Shown here in pieces: positions 30,869 through 35,098 of a DNA stretch of 35,098 nucleotides; position 1 is the stretch's first letter, and the number at the start of each line of letters is the position of its first letter. This DNA is from Slackia sp. (GTDB lineage Bacteria; Actinomycetota; Coriobacteriia; Coriobacteriales; Eggerthellaceae). Position numbers and translations under genes: made by a program. Under the pieces are notes generated by a model, which had not been told where the DNA came from, did no database searches, and was given only the letters and a program-made list of their open reading frames with translations. The stretch spans positions 1-35,098 of the forward strand of contig JAUNDR010000015.1 of assembly GCA_030525985.1 (NCBI GenBank), in the 5' to 3' direction.

Positions 30869-32779
30869 CTAGGATTCAGATGCCTCGGATGCAGCCTTGT
30901 CGGATTCCTCGGTCTTGGCAGAGTCCGCCTCGACGCCGTTCTTCTCGGAATCCGCCGTCGCATCGTCGATTGCTGCGGCTGTTTCCACTATTTCTTGAAC
31001 GATGCTCGTCGGATCGCCTTCGGTGTAGCGGAACGAAATCGCATCGCCCACGCCGTAAGAAACCACATCGATCAAGCCGGGCAACGCGAAGTCGTAGATT
31101 CGCTCGTCGCCTTCCAGGGTCACATAGAAGTGCGAATTGCCCTCGATCACCGCCTGAGCAACGGTCTTGACCGTGCCGCTTGCTTCAGAAGCCTGGCCTT
31201 CGGCAGGCGCATCCGATCCGCCGCCCGCCGCGATCAGCGACATGTAAGACTTCTGCGTATCGGCCACGGTATCGCCCACCGCCACGTTCTGATAGCTCCT
31301 GATGTCGACCATCGCGTACTTCTTCACCAAACCCGCATCGTCTTTCAATGCCATGAAATAGGTGGGGGTGTTGCTCACGTTGATCAAAATCGGGAACGTG
31401 GCCTGATAACGGAGATTTTGGACCTGACCCTCGGCCGACTGCATCGCCGAATCTTCGGTAGCGCCTGCAACCGAATAGAAGTGGCTCTCCGCCGTGCGCT
31501 GGTTGACGAGCACGAAGCCGACAATCGAGTTATCGCCCGTAGCCGACGTTACGCCCGTATACATCCACACGTCGTCGTCTTTCGCCAGGTAGTTATATCC
31601 CAGCGTGCCGTCGGTGCCGGGGGTGGTCTGAACCACGCCGTTCTGACCGAGCCAGCTGTTGAACCAGCCGTCCTTGTACTTGCCCGACCAGTTGTACTGT
31701 TCGATCAGCAGGTTCGCAGGATACACGCGGTCGACCCACTCGGGAACGTCGGACACAGCGAGGTCTTGGCATTCGCCGGTCGAAGCATTCACCAATACCG
31801 CGCGAGAAATCGTCTCGCCGCCGAATAGACCGATTTTGAAGTCGCGGACGGGGCAGATCCACCACGCATTGCCCTCATCGTCGATTTCGAACGACTTCTC
31901 ACCGAACATGTAGAAGGGGTACTTCAACTGGACATAGCGGTCGATATTGCGGGCCAAAGGCTCGCTCTCGGAATACTTGATGGTTTTGTCGCCCTCGAGA
32001 CGCACGACTTCGGCATCCTGGGAGGTCATATCGACAACCACGTAGGCGGGAATGCCCTGCTCGCGATTCTGCAGCCACTTGAACAGGTCGGCATAAGTCA
32101 GGGGGCTCACGCGAACCGGATGGTCCTGGTAGTTGATCTGGCTATACAGGGGCGAAATCTCGAACTGGCTGACCAGATCGGACATCGCGCCCATCGTGCG
32201 ATTGCCCAGAAGCGAAGCGGACGCGCGGTCGATGACGGGAATTTCGTTGTAGTCGACCTCTTGGATATCCTGCGTGAATTCCATATCGGTGGTCTGCAAT
32301 ATGCCCGCGTATTTTTGCGCATTGCCCGGAAAAACGGGGACGGAAAGCAGCGTACCCACGAGCAACAGAACGAAAACACCGACGGGAATGAAGGAAAGCG
32401 CTTTGAAGGTCTTCGCCTTGCCCTTGCTGCTGCTCACCTTCGCCGTGCCGCTCTTGTATGCCCTCGACTTGGCGCGGAAGTACAAAAACGAAGGGAGAAG
32501 GAGAACGACGGCGATGAAGAACCACGTGTCGATGCTGTGGATGTTGATCGGGGGATGGAACCACCAATATGCGACCGCCAACACCAAGACGACGAGCACG
32601 GCAGACACGATGGCCGCCTTCTTGCTCATGCCCTCGAACTTATCCTTCAGATTGCGGAACTCCGCCGTCGAATCGAATTCGACCCTCGGCGGCGCCTGAG
32701 AAGGACCGTTGTCGTCACCCATGCCGAAAGGATCGCCCATTCCGAACATCGTGAAGAACGGATTTTGATTGTCTGACAT
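30869..32779 (-). CDS. Large membrane protein of unknown function
   Basis: A 636-residue protein that I do not recognise. A Met/Gly/Phe-rich cytoplasmic N-terminus (1-50) is followed by three hydrophobic helices at about 54-74, 84-102 and 128-148, then an extracytoplasmic region of about 430 residues with a conserved-looking DYNEIPVIDRASASLLGNR segment, two aromatic blocks (LKYPFYMFGEKSF, WWICPVRDFKIG) and VDRVYPANLLIEQYNWSGKY. A compact beta-rich domain (about 535-600, VKTVAQAVIEGNSHFYVTLE onward) resembles an OB fold. The last 35 residues are acidic and Ser/Ala-rich. No catalytic motif or signal peptidase site is seen. GGAAAGGG lies upstream of the ATG. It follows acnA by 62 bases and has its own terminator. 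Confidence 0.85.
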   Translation of the reverse strand: MSDNQNPFFTMFGMGDPFGMGDDNGPSQAPPRVEFDSTAEFRNLKDKFEGMSKKAAIVSAVLVVLVLAVAYWWFHPPINIHSIDTWFFIAVVLLLPSFLYFRAKSRAYKSGTAKVSSSKGKAKTFKALSFIPVGVFVLLLVGTLLSVPVFPGNAQKYAGILQTTDMEFTQDIQEVDYNEIPVIDRASASLLGNRTMGAMSDLVSQFEISPLYSQINYQDHPVRVSPLTYADLFKWLQNREQGIPAYVVVDMTSQDAEVVRLEGDKTIKYSESEPLARNIDRYVQLKYPFYMFGEKSFEIDDEGNAWWICPVRDFKIGLFGGETISRAVLVNASTGECQDLAVSDVPEWVDRVYPANLLIEQYNWSGKYKDGWFNSWLGQNGVVQTTPGTDGTLGYNYLAKDDDVWMYTGVTSATGDNSIVGFVLVNQRTAESHFYSVAGATEDSAMQSAEGQVQNLRYQATFPILINVSNTPTYFMALKDDAGLVKKYAMVDIRSYQNVAVGDTVADTQKSYMSLIAAGGGSDAPAEGQASEASGTVKTVAQAVIEGNSHFYVTLEGDERIYDFALPGLIDVVSYGVGDAISFRYTEGDPTSIVQEIVETAAAIDDATADSEKNGVEADSAKTEESDKAASEASES

Positions 32780-32804
32780 GTAATCCCTTTCCTGTGTCTG
32801 ATTG

Positions 32805-32841
32805 CACGAAGCGCGGCGAAACCGTCGCGCTTCGTGTTTTT
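32805..32841 (+). terminator. Plus-strand-oriented hairpin between acnA and the membrane protein gene
   Basis: A perfect 11-bp stem (32805-32815 with 32826-32836) is followed by TTTTT only on the plus strand (32837-32841), directly against the acnA stop codon. Both neighbouring genes are on the minus strand, where the tail is GCAATCAG, so the hairpin would stop antisense transcripts better than acnA transcripts. Confidence 0.6.
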
Positions 32842-35098
32842 CTATTCGTCAGCCGCGCTCAAATTGCGCAAGACATATTGAAGGATGCCCCCATGGGCCA
32901 TGTAGGCGCCCTCCGTCGGAGTGTCGACCCTTACTATAGCCTGGAATTCCTTCGTCGAACCATCCTGGCGCAGAGCCGTTACTTTCACAATGCGCGGCTC
33001 GGGAAGACGCGCATCGCCCGCGCCAAAATCGATTCGCTCTATATCGAACGTCTCGGTGCCATCGAGCCCGAGCTGCTCGACGCCCTCTCCCTCCATGAAC
33101 TGGAGAGGGACGATCCCCATGCCGATGAGGTTCGAACGATGAATGCGCTCGAAGCTTTCGGCGAATACCGCCCTCACGCCGAGCAGGAGCGGAGCCTTTG
33201 CGGCCCAGTCGCGCGACGAACCGCTTCCGTACATCTTGCCCGCAAGAACCACGCACGGAGTCCCTTCTTCGCGATAGCGGACGGCCGCATCGAAAATGCT
33301 CGTTATCTCCCCCGTCGTGAAGTCGCGCGTGTATCCCCCGCTTTTGCCGTCGGCGAGCACGTTCGAAAGCTTGACGTTGCCGAAGCCGCCGCGCGCCATC
33401 ACCTCGTGGTTTCCTCGACGCGACCCGTATGTGTTGAACATCTCGGGCGCAACGCCGCGCTCGATCAGATACGCCGCCGCAGGGCTTTCCGCAGGGATGC
33501 TTCCTGCGGGAGAGATATGGTCGGTCGTGATGAAATCGCGCACATTCACGAGAACGCGAGCGCCCTCGATAGGACGCGCGTCATCGAGTTCTCGACCCAT
33601 TCCGTCGAAATACGGAGCTTGGCGCACGTAAGTGGAATCGGCGTCCCAGGCAAAGATATCCCCCGAAGGAACTTCGAGCGCCTTCCAAGCATCGGTTCCG
33701 TCGTAAAGGCCGCGGCCGCCCTCCTCGAAAAGCTGTTCGGTGGCATAGCGCGCAACGACAAGTTCGACTTCTTCGTCGCTCGGCCAGATATCGCGCAGAT
33801 ACACGGGATTGCCCGTCGCATCAAAGCCGAGCGCTTCCGTCTCGAAATCGAAATCCATCGTGCCCGCCATGGCGTAGGCCACCACCAAAGCAGGAGCGCA
33901 CAGATAATTCTGGGAAACGTCAGGCGATATGCGGCCGTCGAAATTACGATTGCCCGACAATACGCTTGTCAACTCTATCTTGTCGGCAACATCGTGCATC
34001 TGGGGCCACAAGGGACCGGAATTGCCGATGCAGCTCATGCAGCCGAAACCGCAGGTGGAAAATCCGAGCTCGGAAAGAGAGTCCGTAAGACCGGCGCGCT
34101 CGAGCAGCAACTGGGTCGCATGGCTGCCGGGAGCCATGACGCGTTTCACCCACGGCTTGGCCTGAAGGCCCGCCTCGCAAGCATGCTTCGCAAGCAAACC
34201 GCACGCAACCATCATGGCGGGATCGGTCGCCGTAGTGCAGCTCGTCACCGCGGCGATGGCGATGGCGCCATGCGTTAGATTGTAATCGCCCTCGGGGAAT
34301 GCCACGGTGCATTCGTCACGGAAATCGAGATCGCGCTGCGCGCACACATCGCGGAAGGCATTGCGCGCAGCCGATGCCGCAAATCGGCTGTGAGGACGGC
34401 TCGGACCTGCAAGGCTCCGCTCGATTTCGGAAAGATCGAGCTCAATGACTTCGCTATAAACGCGATCCTCGCACTCGTTCCACAATCCCTGGATTTTCGC
34501 ATAGCGTTCGATCAAGTCGACCTGTTCGGCCGAACGACCCGTCAAGCGCATGTATTCAAGCGTCCGTTCGTCAAAGGGGAACAACGTGCATGTGCAACCA
34601 TATTCGGGCGTCATATTGGCGATGCACGCACGCTGCGTGGCGGAAAGCGACGAAACACCTTCGCCGAAGCATTCCACGAAACACCCGACGACGCCCTTCT
34701 CGCGAAGAATCTGCGCGAACACGAGCGCCGCATCCATCGCCGAGACGCCTTCGCTCAAAGCACCCTTCAAATGAACGCCGATAACGCGCGGTACAAGCGT
34801 CGTAATCGGCTGGCCGAGCGCAGCCGCTTCGGCCTCGATGCCGCCGACGCCCCACGAAAGAACTCCGATGCCGTTCGCCGTGGTGGTATGGCTATCGGTA
34901 CCTACCACGGTATCGAAATACGCGATATCCCCCTCTTCGTCGGAACGCGTCATGACGCCCGTCGCAAAACGCTCCACATTGATCTGGTGGCAGATTCCCG
35001 CCCCAGGCGCAACGATGCGGACATTTTCGAAAGACTCCTGCGCCCATTTCAGGAAGCGATAGCGTTCGCCATTGCGAGCGAACTCCATCTCCATATTT
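32842..35098 (-). CDS. acnA: Aconitate hydratase A (5' end missing)
   Basis: AcnA interconverts citrate and isocitrate with a [4Fe-4S] cluster. The frame runs off the right edge; roughly 150 N-terminal residues are outside. Visible family blocks are VVGTDSHTTTANGIGVLSWG, GVGGIEAEAAALGQP, the first cluster Cys in TSCT, the CxxC pair in GFGCMSCIGNSGPL, SGNRNFDGR, YGSRRGNHEVM and GSGSSRDWAAKAPLL, so the active site is complete. The usual SCTNTSNP is SCTTATDP here. In an anaerobe the enzyme probably serves glutamate synthesis through an incomplete citric acid cycle. The nearby downstream membrane-protein gene could be reached by read-through. Confidence 0.96.
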   Translation of the reverse strand, partial: NMEMEFARNGERYRFLKWAQESFENVRIVAPGAGICHQINVERFATGVMTRSDEEGDIAYFDTVVGTDSHTTTANGIGVLSWGVGGIEAEAAALGQPITTLVPRVIGVHLKGALSEGVSAMDAALVFAQILREKGVVGCFVECFGEGVSSLSATQRACIANMTPEYGCTCTLFPFDERTLEYMRLTGRSAEQVDLIERYAKIQGLWNECEDRVYSEVIELDLSEIERSLAGPSRPHSRFAASAARNAFRDVCAQRDLDFRDECTVAFPEGDYNLTHGAIAIAAVTSCTTATDPAMMVACGLLAKHACEAGLQAKPWVKRVMAPGSHATQLLLERAGLTDSLSELGFSTCGFGCMSCIGNSGPLWPQMHDVADKIELTSVLSGNRNFDGRISPDVSQNYLCAPALVVAYAMAGTMDFDFETEALGFDATGNPVYLRDIWPSDEEVELVVARYATEQLFEEGGRGLYDGTDAWKALEVPSGDIFAWDADSTYVRQAPYFDGMGRELDDARPIEGARVLVNVRDFITTDHISPAGSIPAESPAAAYLIERGVAPEMFNTYGSRRGNHEVMARGGFGNVKLSNVLADGKSGGYTRDFTTGEITSIFDAAVRYREEGTPCVVLAGKMYGSGSSRDWAAKAPLLLGVRAVFAESFERIHRSNLIGMGIVPLQFMEGEGVEQLGLDGTETFDIERIDFGAGDARLPEPRIVKVTALRQDGSTKEFQAIVRVDTPTEGAYMAHGGILQYVLRNLSAADE

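Overview
The window is GC-rich, gene-dense bacterial chromosome with short intergenic gaps, mostly strong GGAGG-type ribosome binding sites and frequent hairpin terminators. No phage, IS element, CRISPR array or plasmid gene was seen. A Tat-exported molybdopterin oxidoreductase with its ferredoxin, membrane-anchor and chaperone genes, GTG starts, and families such as DUF4230, DUF2871 and DUF4013 suggest an anaerobic actinobacterium of the class Coriobacteriia, most likely Eggerthellaceae (for example Slackia, Gordonibacter or relatives). This is an inference from gene content; no species is claimed.

Layout. 1-1.7 kb: nusA (cut at the left edge) and rimP on the minus strand, behind a leader with an apparent terminator/antiterminator switch. 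1.7-8.4 kb: housekeeping genes (HAD phosphatase, dtd, DUF4230 and DUF2871 membrane proteins, trpS, a YigZ/IMPACT protein, an ABC-F ATPase). 8.5-9.9 kb: a GntR/YtrA-type regulator followed by a slipin membrane protein. 10-16 kb: the main accessory block, a minus-strand respiratory operon (catalytic Mo subunit, four-cluster ferredoxin, TorD-like chaperone, NrfD/DmsC-like anchor) divergent from a ferric-reductase-like heme membrane protein across an AT-rich, palindrome-rich control region. 16.2-18.7 kb: a monofunctional GT51 transglycosylase and a class 3 aldehyde dehydrogenase. 18.8-21.9 kb: a YbgC-type thioesterase, then divergent metA-type and metY genes. Glu111 in the MetA protein predicts acetyl-CoA use, which matches the O-acetylhomoserine sulfhydrylase next to it, so the pair gives direct sulfhydrylation to homocysteine. 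22.1-23.8 kb: a PAP2 phosphatase and murB. 23.9-27.6 kb: a redox-flavoured minus-strand run of a Cys-rich CW-type small protein, a HI0933-type flavoprotein, a COG2509-type flavoprotein and an ArsC/Spx-like thioredoxin-fold protein. 27.8-35.1 kb: tRNA-Glu, YbaK deacylase, a DUF4013 membrane protein, rplJ-rplL with an L10 leader and attenuator, a 636-residue membrane protein of unknown function, and acnA (cut at the right edge).

The most interesting parts are the two attenuator-like leaders (rimP-nusA and rplJL), the Mo-enzyme locus with its divergent heme protein and dense inverted repeats, the flavoprotein/Cys-rich cluster, two genes that look leaderless, and the large unassigned membrane protein. 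I did not find clear evidence for a wholly new defence or mobile system.
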